Shown piece by piece: positions 1 to 12,426 of a stretch of DNA of 64,000 bases. The position numbers and the translations under genes are program-made. Position 1 is the first letter of the stretch; each line of letters starts with the position of its first letter. The notes below the pieces were generated by a model. It ran no database searches and was not told the DNA's origin. It saw only the letters and a program-made list of their open reading frames with translations. The stretch is from Mastacembelus armatus (lineage: Eukaryota > Chordata > Actinopteri > Synbranchiformes > Mastacembelidae): assembly GCF_900324485.2 (NCBI RefSeq), contig NC_046650.1, forward strand, positions 5,639,450-5,703,449, written 5' to 3'.

Positions 1-284
1 CATGAGAGACACCTCAGATCATCTGGCCAATCACTGTTCAAGGCTCCACAATCTGGATGCAAGCGCTGGGGCTATTGTGCCTTTACCATTATTGTTCCTA
101 GACTGTGGAACTAAATTCCTCTAGACAATCGAGTTATCTCCAGTCTTACACTTAAGTCAACTTTTTTTTTTTTTTTAATTTCCTAATAGGCTTCTTTTTA
201 TTTTACGTGTTTTTTTTTTTTTTTGTTGTTGTTGTTTTGTTTTTTTACTTGAGCTAAATGTTATTTTATTCTGCTGCAGCTCTG

Positions 285-726
285 TTTTTGATTTAATTCT
301 CTTTATTCAAACAGAGATCAGAAGGGTATACATACTGACGCCACATATGCAAGGAGTAGACTGTAATTCCTTTGAATGTGTAAAAATGATAATCATCAGA
401 ACAATTCATTGAAATAAAAACAAATATAATAAAATGCTGAGCTCCGAACATCACATATTATAGTAAATGAGATGAAAAACAGCTTTCTGTCATGTTTCTT
501 ATACATTGATATATATGCTGAAAAATCTTTTAAAACATCAAAAATGTAAATATTTTCTCATTTAACAGAAACAGACATTCAAACATAAGAGTAAATAATC
601 ATGTTGATTTAGATGTTTTACTGACTATCTGTTCCTATTTGTGATTTTCCTCTATATCATAAAAATTAATATAAAATCAAGGAGGAGGATGTCCACACTG
701 GAAACGAAAGATGAATATTGTTATTT
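285..726 (-). other. 3' UTR of the GVIN gene
   Basis: AT-rich sequence following the stop codon. On the minus strand an AATAAA occurs at 301-306, a plausible poly(A) signal. Part of it (622-665) is repeated with about 93% identity at 17949-17992, within the remnant of a second GVIN gene. The first ~280 bases of the window lie beyond the likely 3' end and show only poly-T tracts. Confidence 0.45.
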
Positions 727-3700
727 TCACTTCATGGAAAATGACACTTTGAGACTCTCTTCTGCCTGCTTGCATTGAATATTTTTCCACTCTTTAGGAA
801 TCTCAGCAGGTTTTGCATTGTATTCTTTGGCAAAGCGATTGTTGAACTTTGTCATCACATATTTCCAGTAGCTTGATGCCCGAACACTTACATCTGAAAC
901 AATTTTCCAGTCTGGGAAAATTTCCCTGTAACGCTTGTAAGGGTAACTTTTATATTCTGTAGCTTCACAGCTAAAATTTACGTCACTGTTTACAGAGGAT
1001 GAGCATATGTCAGTGGCAAGTTTTCCTGTTGTGGTCCATTGGTATCCACCCAAACCATTTGGCCGGTGTAGTGAAACATGATGTTCTTCATGGTTTGTTC
1101 CTCCTGCATCACAAGGTGCTTTGCAGAATGGACACTGTTTACCACATCCAATCAGTCTGTTAAACAGCTCAGTCTGAGGCTTCAGGTGAAGTTTATTTAG
1201 TTTTGTCCAGATGCCTGATTTTTTAAACTGCTCTTTCAGAGCTTGTCCCATCTCACTGAGAGACACTGTGAGCCAGTGAGCAAACTGTTCTGGGTCAGCA
1301 GTGTTCAGGATCATGAAGGCACCAAGTGCATCCTGGGAAATGACCAGTTTATCACCAAGTTCCTTGCAGATATTTTCAACAAATGTCTTCAGACTGCTGC
1401 TATTTTTCATTTTGGCCTTTTTGATGGCATCATTTATGCTGCTGATACTTGACTGAAGATGTTGATCCTCAAATTCAGACATTTTAGATCCATCTGAGAA
1501 GTGTTTCTCTATTTGCTGATGAATCCACTTTTTCACATATTCCTCATATGAGGAAATGTAGCTCACATACTTTTCAAATTTACCCTGTGAAAGCAAATCC
1601 TGTAAAATTGAATATTCTAAGTCCATCCGTGTGCTGAACTGCTGTGTTGTCAGCATTTCACCAATGACGTCATGACCCAGGAAACGATTGACAAAGTTTT
1701 CAACTGCAGGTTTCAGACATTGGTTGGTGAACTCTTCTGCCTTCTTTTGGCACTGGTCTCGTTCATGGAACACATCTTTAAAATCAGCACGAAACTTCTC
1801 CTTGTTTTTCATCAGACATCTGTAAGGATCATTCACCTGGAGGAAATCTTCATGCATCTTCTGGAAGTGTCTGGCTGCAGCTCCACAGATGTGCTGTTTT
1901 AGAGAAACTTCAAACTCTGTGGCTGTCTTAAGGTCCCGGTTGTTTTGCAGCCTCTCATCAATCATGTGTAGGATCTCCTGGATGTAGGTTTCATGGTAAT
2001 TGGTTTTTCTTAAAGGTTTTTCAGTCACAAACTGTGTGCAGGCATCTATGATGCTGTCAGACAGTTTTTCTACTGCCTTTAAGTGATCTGGACGGTTAAG
2101 CCATTTAATTATTTTGGCTTTAAATTTTTTTTCAGCTGTAAATTTAAAAGGCTCCAGACCACAATCACGCAGGTTTTTATCATTTAACAATTCAGATGCA
2201 TGACTTCCCTTATGTGACAGGTTAATTCTCAGGTAATAGGACACACTGGCGAAAACATCTGTTGCCTTCTGTTCAGAAAAAGAAAGTTTCTTCAGTGTTT
2301 CATTCCACATCTTTTCAAATTCTTTGTCCAGTTCGTCGTCTGTCATCTGGACATTTCTCTTCCGACATTCATCAATCAGTGCACACACTGCCTTCTCTAT
2401 TTCTTTTGTGTGATCTTGCTTGATTCTATCAACTTCTGTCTGTCCCCGTCTGATGTCAGCTGCTGCTTCCAGCTGATGAGACACTGAGCTCTTCATTTCT
2501 TTTCCAAGGCTTTTTGCACTGTTTTCAAAGTCGGCTTTGTATCTTTCTACCAGACAGACATGACCTTCTGTTTGTGTGAAGTACTGTGTCAGATTATCAA
2601 GAAGCTTTGTCTCCCCATTAGACAGAACTAAACAGGCCTCAGTTTTCAAATCCATGAGAAGTTCTTTGATGTCAGATGTTTCAGATGTTGCAGCAGCTGT
2701 ACCGAAATTTGAAATCCTTGTTTCAGCATTTGTAACCCATGTGTACATGTCTTTCTTGAATTCCCATTCCCATTTGTTGAACTCTGTGCACAGCCTCATG
2801 TATGCATCAGCCACTAGGCTGTTTCTGAAGCTGAAGATGAAGTTTTCATGTTTTACTGCCCTCCACAGGCTGGTCATCCACTCTGTAAAGTCCAAGATTT
2901 TATTAGCAGATGATTCACAGCTTCCCAGTAGTTGGATGATGTTTTTCTTGAACTCATATACAGCCTCACTGTAACCTGCATTCACTGGTGCCATTGGTGG
3001 GTTTCCATTCCAGAGTCCAGGAACGTACCAGTTCCCTGTGTCTGGACTATACTCCATTACATCAGTGAAGCTCTTGTACTCGTCTTTCTTTTCCATTTTG
3101 GCTGCAGCCTGGGTCATCTCATTTAGCTGCTGAAACAGTATTTTCCTGTCTCTTAAGTTCTTCTCATGGGCTGAAACATCAGACACATTCTGGTGGACAA
3201 ACTGACATTTGGGCTTCTTGCCCACCTCTTTCATCCTGAGAAAAGCATGTACAACTATTTGGAGAATGTCCTTCATTTCTGTGGAGTTCTCCATTGCAAT
3301 GTTGATAATGGTGATATCACTCAGCCCCACAACAAGTGTTGCTAGCTCATTGTCGTGCTCATGACTGTCATCCAGCTGTGCCAGTTCTGGTGACTTTAAG
3401 CCCTCAGTGTCAATGATCACCATGAAGTCACAGTTGAGAACTTTTTTAACATCTTCATTGATTCTGAGCAGCAACATAAAAGCACCTCGAGTACATCGAC
3501 CACTGCTGACTGCAAACTGCACTCCAAACATGGTGTTAAGGAGAGTGGACTTTCCTGTGCTCTGAACTCCAAGAACTGTGACTACCAGGATCTTGTTCTG
3601 TGGAGACACCAAGTCACTGAGCTGAGCGAGGACGTCACTGGCCCATCTGAGAGGTATGTTGGATGCATCTCCATCTACCAGCTCAAGAGGAAATCCATCA

Positions 3701-6700
3701 CGCAGTAACTCTGCACACAGTTTGGGCAGATGCTTCAGTTGTTGACGTGATTGGGATGTTTCTGGAAGGGAAAGCGAAGCTTCATAGATTTGACCCATTT
3801 CACGGAAGAAGTGTTCAGTCCCCAGTGAGCTGTTGGAAAGTTGTTTGTCAATGTCTTTAATCTCCTCTTTCTTCTCAGAGTCCTTGCATTTCCTTTTGTA
3901 CTGCTCTCTGAGGTCAGACAGTTTTTCTCGAGACAGGTTATCAAGGTTCATTCGCATCCATTTCAGGAAATAACATCTCTCTGTTCCTGGCCTTGATATA
4001 GCACTGATGAAGCATGACATTGCCTTTGACATGTCATAAGAGTTCTGTTGTTTCCGAAGTTCTTTTTTCTTTTCCTGAAGATCACTTTTGTACATTTCTA
4101 TGTTTTGAGACCCAACTTTTCGAAGACGAAACTCCTCCTTCTCTAAACTTGTCAGTTCCTTCCATATTTGGCCTTGCAGGGGAAGCTGTGCTTCTTTGTA
4201 ATTTGGGATGTCTTGAATTTCTGCAGTGATGGTATCTGCATTTTTCTTAGCAGCCTTGCACTGTGGACAATCCTCATCAACTGAGATTCCCAGTTCATGG
4301 GCAATTTCAGCCATCTGCTCTATTTTCATCTTCATCTTTGAGTTCTCAACTATGTTACTGACTGTTTCCCTCAATTTTTTGACAAACTCTGCATCATTTA
4401 TCCCCTTGTTTTTCAAAACAATGTTGCTCTTAGTCAAGCCCAACTTGGTTGCTACATTTCTGAATGCATCTCGTCTGAAGCTCTTACTCTCAGGGTTGCT
4501 CACCAAGAAGATCTGTGCCTTGTGGTGCTGGTTGATAAGCAGTTCACTCTCAGAGTCCAAATTGTCAAAGAACACAAAAACTGCTGCAGATGTCAGACAC
4601 AAAAAAGAAAATTGTGTTTCAAATGAAGCAACATCCCCACGAAGGTTAGCTACAGCTACTGGCTCACTGAAAATATCAATGTTTTTGTTTCCACAAGGAG
4701 GATACCAAGTAATTTCAACCAGTCCACTGGAAATTCTTCTTGGACTGTCACCACCCTGCATGTTACAGTGAACAAAGGTGTCATGGTACTGCTGAGAACT
4801 GCTCAGAAGCTTATTGAGGATCTCTGACTTGGACAGGGAGCACTCACCCAGTCTCACAAAAGATATCATTGGAAGATCAGAGAGAACAATTCTGTCTTCA
4901 ATGAAGCCTTTGGATTCTGAGAGTGACTGAGGTCTGTACTTCTTAACAATGTCTCTCATGGCCCACAGCATGAGTGTGGACTGTTGTGTGTCAGAGTTGG
5001 GAAGCAGCAGAGGTACAGAAAACTGACACATAGACATTTTGAGTGCCATTTCCTGTCGGACAAAACCATCAGAAACCAGAAACAGAGCAGTGATTATGTC
5101 GAGGGGGTTCAGCACATCACCTGAGTTTGGACTGTCAAACAGGTCTGCAAAATCTAACTTGTCAACACCATGTGCAGAGTCGCTGGTTGATTCACCTTGT
5201 GATGTACATTTCACATCCCTGGCTGTCACATTAACCATCATCAGTTTCTTCAGAAAATACCATGGAAGATCTGAATTAGACTTGGCAGGTTCATCAGTAA
5301 TGGTCTTCTCATCAATCTGAAGTATTCTGCTCAGTGACAGCTTCTCTCTGTAGTGCTGCTCCAACCCCAGATCCTCCAGCAGGCTCTGCAGTTGTGTCTC
5401 TGTGGGCATGAAGATGATTGTTACTTCAAATAGACAAACATAAATTTATGCATATACAGTGGGTACGGAAAGTATTCAGACCCCTTTAAATTTTTCACTC
5501 TTTGTGTCATTGCAGCCATTTGCCAAAATCAAAAAAGTTCATTTTATTTCTCATGAATGTACATTCAGCACCCCATCTTGACAGAAAAAAACAGAAATGT
5601 AGAAATTTTTGCAAATTTATTACAAAAGAAAAACTGAAATATCACATGGTCATAAGTATTCAGACCCTGTGCTCAGTATTGAGTAGAAGCACCCTTTTGA
5701 GCTAGTACAGCCATGAGTCTTCTTGGGAATGATGCAACAAGTTTTTCACACCTGGATTTGGGGATCCTCTGCCATTCTTCCTTGCAGATCCTCTCCAGTT
5801 CTGTCAGGTTGGATGGTGAACGTTGGTGGACAGCCATTTTCAGGTCTCTCCAGAGATGCTCAATTGGGGTTAGGTCAGGACTCTGGCTGGGCCAGTCAAG
5901 AACGGTCACAGAGTTGTTCCGAAGCCACTCCTTTGTTATTTTAGCTGTGTGCTTAGGGTCATTGTCCTGTTGAAAGGTGAACCTTCGGCCCAGTCTGAGG
6001 TCCTGAGCATTCTGGAAGAGGTTTTCTTCCAGGATATCGCTGTACTTGGCCACATTCATCTTTCCTTCAGTTGCAACCAGTCGTCCTGTCCCTGCAGCTG
6101 AAAAACACCCCCACAACATGATGCTCCCACCACCATGTTTCACTGTAGGGATTGTATTGGGCAGGTGATGAGCAGTGCCTGGTTTTCTCCACACATACCG
6201 CTTAGAATTAACGCCAAAAAGTTCAATCTTGGTCTCATCAGACCAGAGAATCTTATTTCTCATAGTCTGGGAGTCCTTCATGTGTTTTTTGGCAAACTCT
6301 ATGTGGGCTTTCATGTGTCTTGCACTGAGGAAAGGCTTCCGTCAGGCCACTCTGCCATAAAGCCCCGACGGGTGGAGGCTGCAGTGATAGTTGACTTTGT
6401 GGAACTTTCTCCCATCTCCCTACTGCATCTCTGGAGCTCAGCCACAGTGATCTTTGGGTTCTTCTTTACCTCTCTCACCAAGGCTCTTCTCCCACGATTG
6501 CTCAGTTTGGCTGGACAGCCAGGTCTAGGAAGAGTTCTGGTCGTCCCAAACTTTTTCCATTTGAGGATTATGGAGGCCACTGTGCTCTTAGGAACCTTGA
6601 GTGCTGCAGAAATTCTTTTGTAACCTTGGCCAGATCTGTGCCTTGCCACAGTTCTGTCTCTGAGCTCCTTGGGCAGTTCCTTCGACCTCATGATTCTCAT

Positions 6701-9129
6701 TTGCTCTGACATGCACTGTGAGCTGTAAGGTCTTATATAGACAGGTGTGTGCTTTTCCTAATCAAGTCCAATCAGTTTAATTAAACACAGCTGGACTCCA
6801 ATGAAGGAGCAGAACCATCTCAAGAAGGATCAGAAGAAATGGACAACATGTGAGTTAAATATGAGTGTCACTGCAAAGGGTCTGAATACTTATGACCATG
6901 TGATATTTCAGTTTTTCTTTTGTAATAAATTTGCAAAAATTTCTACATTTCTGTTTTTTTCTGTCAAGATGGGGTGCTGAGTGTACATTAATGAGAAATA
7001 AAATGAACTTTTTTGATTTTGGCAAATGGCTGCAATGACACAAAGAGTGAAAAATTTAAAGGGGTCTGAATACTTTCCGTACCCACTGTATGTTGAAAAG
7101 TCTGAGAATGTGGCACAAAGCAGTGATGGACTGGTGACCTGTCCAGGGTGTACCCCTGCCTTTCACCAAAAGAGATCCAGTAGATCCACATGACCCTATA
7201 AGCGGGTATAGATAATGGATGGATGGATGTTATTGATGGCAAGTATTCTTACTAAAGTTCTACTGTTCTGTTGTGTTGTAATTTAAAATATATATGATCA
7301 ACATTTTTGTCAATTATGTAATGTATGTAAATTGTGTAAATGTAGTTTAGTAAGGAACAAAAGGTTTGCATTAGTTAAACATTGATTGATAACAGTCATT
7401 TTCATTGGTTAGAGCATGTTCATTGTTATTTTGCCTCAGTATGTATTGCATGGTGTTTTTGGATTTGTCAGTTATCAACATTACAACAATAAAACAGAGC
7501 TAAACTAGTTCATACTGTAAACGGTGCCACTGTGTTGTGGGACCCAAGAGTAAAACCTAAAAAGATGGTAGATGTTTAAATATCTGAAGCAATGTGTCAA
7601 AGAGAAGTTAGAGAATAATTCTTATCTTCATTATCTCCATGTTTGTTCACTCCAGCAGACTTTATCAAGTGTCTTTTGTATATCATACTACTGTGTTTAT
7701 AAATGAGATAGAACATATGTTAAGGACATTTTTCAGTGTAAATAAATTGATATTCCTGTTGGAGTTAGCATTACACTTCCTCAATTGTCTTTTGTTGTTT
7801 GTTTTCTTTGACAGGTTAATTTCTCAGACAAACCCTGTAGCAAACAGTAGATTTCAGGTGGCCTAAATGTTTAAAATTGCAACTACCTAATCACAAATCA
7901 GTAGGCTGCATGTAAAAACATCCTGCATAATTTAATACTTATCATTTAATAACAACGTTAATTTAGTTTTAACATAACTCAAATACTATTGCATAAAATT
8001 TTAATAAAATAGAAAGAATAAAAAGAAGGTAAGAAGACAAATCTTTTACAGTAATATAACTTATAGAAAAAAAAAACTTGCTACCTTGATTGGTCAAGCT
8101 CACAGTTAGAGTTAACCAATCAGACACAGGGTCAGGGGCGAGTCATAGTAGATGCAGGTGTGGGACCCACCTTGATGATAGGACTGAAGGTTTGCATTTC
8201 AATTTAAAACAAAAGGGTGTGGTGACAGATTGAGACTGAGATTAATTTTGGGTTGCAAATTGTTTTAATCACTATTTTATCAATTTTGTAATGCAACTGA
8301 ACAAACCCCAGTTGCTTTTGATTTTCAAAATGTATGTTACTACTACAATGTAACTACTTTGAATTTTAAGGGAAATCCCTGAGTCTAATATGAACAAAAT
8401 GATCTTGTCCTTTTCAAGCCAGATGGGGCCTTCATCAGCAGGTTCAGCATTAGACTCAAGTTCAAATATAATTTTCAGCAAACAGCAGCATGTAGAAATG
8501 TGTTATCACTTTGAGCTGAGACTGCCGTGCTAAAATGTTCATTCGGGTTACCTAAATACATTTATTATCTCTGCCCTTTAATGCCCATTTGCAAAGTCCA
8601 TTAATGTGGAAAACCCCTGTGATTTATTGCTTCATTTTCTATAACTTACTTAAATGTGTAGCTGCCATGTCAGGTGTGTCTATACTTTGATTCTTCAGTT
8701 CATCAGAAACTTTCTCCCCCTCCCTGGAAATGGTCACAGTGTAGTTCTCCACTTCACCAGCAGGAGTGTCCAAATGCAAAGACACTGACTCACTGCTGAC
8801 ATTAGAGACTTTGATCCTCCCAGGACAGCAGGGAACTGTGGAAATAATAATAATATGCTGATGATCATAATGCTTTAATTAAAGTTACCTACATACACAC
8901 TGTACATCAATTAGTGTCTTTCTGCTGACCTCTGTCAAGTTCATCCATCACTGCTGTTGGAGGGTCTGTTGTTTCCTCACAGTAAAGATCAATACATATA
9001 TCTTCATCACCAATTTTCTTTATAAATGATAAAAAATATGATGCAATATAATGAATTAACTTATATAGGAGAGTGTTTCCATTTTATTTTTCTGCCTTTT
9101 TAGCAGATGGACAAAATATTTACCTCCAT
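727..9129 (-). CDS. gvin1: Interferon-induced very large GTPase (GVIN/VLIG family)
   Basis: Large cytosolic/nuclear GTPase of the dynamin-related interferon-inducible group; the family is induced by interferon, but its exact role is poorly defined. Coding exons on the minus strand are 9129-9124, 9017-8930, 8835-8650 and 5423-727. Each has GT-AG borders, the phases agree, and together they give 1658 residues. The 186-nt third exon (about residues 32-94) resembles the fibronectin-III-like strand pattern of fish GVIN proteins (GRIKVSNVSSESVSLHL). The giant last exon holds the P-loop GVQSTGKSTLLN (about residue 710), a TRG switch and IIDTEGL (about 766). A helical C-terminal half follows, then a Cys/His-rich tail with CGKQCPFCKAPC and LHRPNGLGGYQ. 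The first two codons lie alone on their exon, so a model starting at the internal Met (5409) would lose 98 residues. The 3.2-kb intron before the last exon is filled by a Tc1 element. Confidence 0.88.
5457..7088 (-). mobile_element. Tc1-like DNA transposon, copy 1 (frameshifted transposase)
   Basis: A 1632-bp element flanked by TA on both sides (5455-5456 and 7089-7090). It has terminal inverted repeats of about 210 bp that begin CAGTGGGTACGGAAAGTATT. The transposase lies on the minus strand in two frames, 6712-6311 (helix-turn-helix DNA-binding part) and 6314-5673 (DD34E catalytic part with WSDET, QQDNDPKH and PIEHLW). Compared with copy 2 at 12.4 kb, one G is missing near 6377, which breaks the frame. 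It sits in the last intron of the GVIN gene with its transposase on the same strand as the gene. Confidence 0.95.
7100..7240 (+). repeat. SINE-like teleost repeat, 3' fragment
   Basis: It contains the tail of the family seen in full at 17.25 and 46.8 kb: GATGGACTGGTGACCTGTCC, then the pieces before a (GGAT)n end. It starts almost directly after the right end of Tc1 copy 1. The head region is absent and the middle is shortened. Confidence 0.7.
7241..8640. other. GVIN intron sequence without recognised features
   Basis: AT-rich intronic sequence between the SINE-like fragment and the fibronectin-like exon. Only short open frames are present and none resembles a known family. An unassigned older repeat cannot be excluded. 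Confidence 0.4.
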
Positions 9130-9158
9130 TGTGGTTAGTCAGTCATCCCACACTTCTC
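9124..9158 (-). other. GVIN second exon, carrying the start codon
   Basis: On the minus strand an acceptor (TTTCAATAATCAG) opens this exon. It holds a short leader, ATG GAG, and then the donor GTAAAT. The split ATG-GAG joins in phase to the 88-nt exon 9017-8930, reading KIGDEDICIDLYCEE. Confidence 0.6.
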
Positions 9159-9251
9159 CTGATTATTGAAACAGCTTCTCACTGAAGGTTCATTCAACTC
9201 CTTATTTAAATATCCTACCAATCAACGCCATGTTCTGAACGAAATGTTCTG

Positions 9252-9772
9252 TAGGGCTGCAAAGAATCATTGATGAATTCGATTACAAAAAAATGCTCGA
9301 AACTTGTTTAATTACTATCAGTTGCGTTATTGCACCTGCTACGCATAGGGATCATTGTTCCACACGGACCGTAATCACTGTCGCACAATGCATTTCCGTA
9401 TCAAATGTTGGCACTTACGGCAGAGAGCGAAACCGTCCGTAAAAGGCAGAAAATGTCCCAATTTTTTGGGATCGTTTCAAACTTTAAAAAGATGACAACA
9501 CGGTGTAGTGCGTGTATTGTACAGTAGAACTGGCAAACTACAACAGCACTTCATCAATGCTTCAGCATCTGAACAGAAAGCATCCGGCTGTGAACCAGAC
9601 CGGTGTCCTGTCGAGCCGACACAAGGTAACGTCATTTTAAGGTAACATGTTGTTTCCACAATAGTATTATTGTTTAAAAATGCAGAAGTCAGTTTTATCC
9701 GATTACTCGAGTAATCACTGAAATACTCGGTAGAATACTCGATTCCAAAAATGATCGATATGTGCAGCCCTA
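9252..9772. mobile_element. Non-autonomous hAT element with BED-finger remnant
   Basis: A 521-bp element with terminal inverted repeats beginning TAGGGCTGCA at both ends. The flanking 8-mers ATGTTCTG (9244-9251) and ATATTTTG (9773-9780) match at 6 of 8 positions, fitting the 8-bp target duplication of hAT transposons. An internal plus-strand stretch near 9545-9590 reads like the end of a BED zinc finger (SSMLQHLNRKHP). This suggests a deletion derivative of an autonomous element rather than an unrelated MITE. No intact transposase remains. It lies in the first GVIN intron. Confidence 0.75.
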
Positions 9773-9913
9773 ATATTTTGCTAATCAATGTGCTGAAATG
9801 ACAAACCTGCAGTTACATCCTCCCACCCCCGAAACTGCTGCAATGTTCTCACACCATAACAATAACACTTGTTAGATCATCTACTTAATCATTCAGTAAA
9901 ACTTTCTTACAAA

Positions 9914-10990
9914 GACAAGGTTCTTAACAAGGTAATGGGTAATAAGACAGGACCACTAGAACTACCAAATTATTTTATAACAGATAATAATGTAATAAAA
10001 AATTTGGATATAGTGGTTAATGAATTTAATTCATTTTTTTAGAAATATAGGACCTCACTTAGCAAATAAAATTACAAGTAAACAGGGATATTTGAATGAA
10101 GGTTGGAAAGGGGAGAATAAGGTAATGCAATCAATGTTTCTATCGGAGGTGGATGAAAAAGAGATACTGTCTGTGGTGCAAAAATTAAAAAGCAAGACAT
10201 CAACTGATAGTGATGTATTGATATGAAAATTATAAAAATGACTATAGATTTTATAATTAGACCCCTATGTTATGTTTTCAATCTTTCATTTAAAACAGGT
10301 ACTTTCCTAGATGGTATGAAAACTGCTAAAGTTATTCCATTTCTCAAAACAGGTGATAAACATTGTTTTAATAACTACAGGCCAGTATCATTGCTTTCTC
10401 AATTCTCTAAAATCTTAGAAAAGTTGTTTGTTAAAAAATTTAATTGTTTTGTTGAAAAAAATGTATTATTAAATGACAGTCAATATGGTTTTCAGTCAAA
10501 TTGATCTTCAGCCTTGCCAGTAATGAAAATAATAGAAGATATTTCAACGGCGATTGATGAAAAGAAATATGCAATAGGAGTCTTTATTGATTTAAAGAAG
10601 GCATTTGATACTGTGGATCATTCTATTTTAATTTCAAAGTTATATTCATTTGGTATAAGAGGAGTGGCCCTAAATTGGTTGACCAGTTACTTACATAAAA
10701 GACAACAATATGTACAGTTTGCGGGCCATACCTCAAAATGCATGGGTATTGAATGTGGAGTCCCACAAGGATCAATCTTGGGTCCGATTCTTTTCATCTT
10801 ATATATAAATGATATCTGTGAAGTTTCAAATCTATTGAAACTTGTTTTATTTGCAGATGATACAACTTTTTTTTTGTTCAGGAAATAATTTAACACATTT
10901 AACAGAAGATGTTGAAAATGAAATGGTTAAACTTAAATACTGGTTTCACAAAAATAAGCTTTCATTGAATTTATTTATTATGAAACTATG
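9914..10990 (+). mobile_element. Decayed LINE (non-LTR retrotransposon), reverse transcriptase part
   Basis: Three successive plus-strand frames (10020-10226, 10223-10504, 10514-10888) cover a non-LTR reverse transcriptase. Visible motifs are YRPVSLLSQFSKILEKL, the D-containing FIDLKKAFDTVDH, GVPQGSILGPILFILYIND and the catalytic FADDT. The frames are separated by stops (near 10224 and 10502), so the copy is dead. Similarity extends left to about 9914 and right to about 10990. The endonuclease part and the 3' tail are missing. The style is that of the jockey-superfamily LINEs common in fish; the exact clade is not determined. Confidence 0.85.
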
Positions 10991-11336
10991 GTTATAGAAG
11001 CTGAATGAACGCTAACTACAGAAAAAGTAAAAATCACCACAGTAATGTCTGTTGTTTTCTTTACTGTCTCCAACTAAATTCAAGAATACATCATAAATGA
11101 TCCTTTGCACCTGGTGATATGTTATAGAGAATTTCAAATCAGCCGAAACAGCTGAAAAATTGACCATTTGTGAAATAATTTTTGTTGATTATTTGCATAA
11201 GAATGAAGTTGATTGGTCAATAAAATGCATTAAAGAAATACATATACTGTTGTTCATCCAGTTTTTCAGGACATGCCCATCAGTATAAGTCACATAACAG
11301 AACAAATGACAGACAAAACAACAGTATATAACTCAC

Positions 11337-11460
11337 CTCTGTAGATGAGATTTGCCCATGGAACTACTGCTCTGCTCAGATGTGAAGTGCTGCTGCAGAT
11401 GAAGCCCAGTGCAGCCCCTTTTATTCTGCTGGGTTATGATACTTTCACTTATGGTTTAAC
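11337..11460 (-). promoter_or_regulatory. Promoter and first non-coding exon of the GVIN gene
   Basis: Read on the minus strand, an IRF-type core AAGTGAAA (11450-11443) is followed by a TATA-like AATAAAAG (11425-11418). A predicted start falls near 11390. A ~55-nt leader exon then ends in a strong donor, AGAG|GTGAGT, at 11337/11336. The layout fits an interferon-inducible gene. The donor part is repeated in the GVIN remnant at 18.0 kb, which supports its being a real conserved exon. The transcription start itself is inferred. Confidence 0.55.
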
Positions 11461-12426
11461 CTCTTAAGCCATAGGGTGCTGAAAGGTGTGGGTTGACTAA
11501 ACAGACAACCCACACTAGACCCTTAACAGGTCTGTCAGGTTTACCAGGTTAAGGTGTGTTACTCAGTAAAGTGCTGCTTCCAAAAACCCACCTCAGATTA
11601 TTTAGCACCAGAAGTTGTTTCTCTGCAGTGCAGCAGAATTAAAACAGTGTGATCTTAACACTGATGCCATGAGAATCACACACTGTTGATGAAACATTTC
11701 CCCACAAAATTAAACACTGACATTTGATTCAAATTAAATCCTTTTGCTCATTATCTGAGATACTCAAATCCAACATTTACCAAAGATCTTAGTGAACAAA
11801 AGGTAAATATGTGCTGCACAGTTATATTTTCATACCTTGTCTGCAACAATAATATAATATCACCTGGATTTATTTATGTTTGGATGTTTTAGGACTCATT
11901 TAAAAACCAAACTTAGACTGGGGGCAGCAAATTAGCGTCACTGTAAATGCTAAATCTGATGTACTGCCTGGAAATACAGTCTTTCTGTATTTTCTTTCTG
12001 CTAATTAAAAACATATTAAAAATAAAATTAGTGCTACAAAAAATCATTACTTTTCTAGAAAGTTAATCAAAATTAATAATTAATTATTAAAATTAAACCT
12101 GCAAAATACATACTTTGTATATGCACCTGTATGCAAAAGTTTGTGAACCCCAGGTGAACTTTTATTTAAATGTTAATACATTGTTTGTTCTAATGCAAAA
12201 AAAAAAAATTGTGGCAAGTACAAAAATGTGCACAGCTCACCAAGTTGGTACTTTAATCTTCAACTAAAGTCTCATTCCAAGTTTCTGACACTCCTTCAAC
12301 CAGTCTTTGTGTTGTAGCCATGTTAATCATGTTAGACTTTGAAAAAGGTCAGTTAGTGGGATGTAGGGGAACACCCCACCACCACCACCACGCTCTGGCA
12401 GTTCCAAGAGGTTTTACAGACACATA
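11461..12426. other. Intergenic sequence upstream of the GVIN promoter
   Basis: AT-rich, with no convincing gene. Around 12125-12200 the string TGCAAAAGTTTGTGAACCCC resembles the outer end of another Tc1-like family, but no matching opposite end was found, so it is not called as an element. Confidence 0.4.

Noticed and set aside
1243-5320. Several plus-strand open frames up to 181 codons opposite the GVIN giant exon
   Set aside because: They are antisense shadows of a conserved 1560-codon exon. None has a family resemblance or splice context.
12125-12420. Possible outer end of another Tc1-like family (TGCAAAAGTTTGTGAACCCC)
   Set aside because: Only one end is recognisable and no TA-flanked partner was found.
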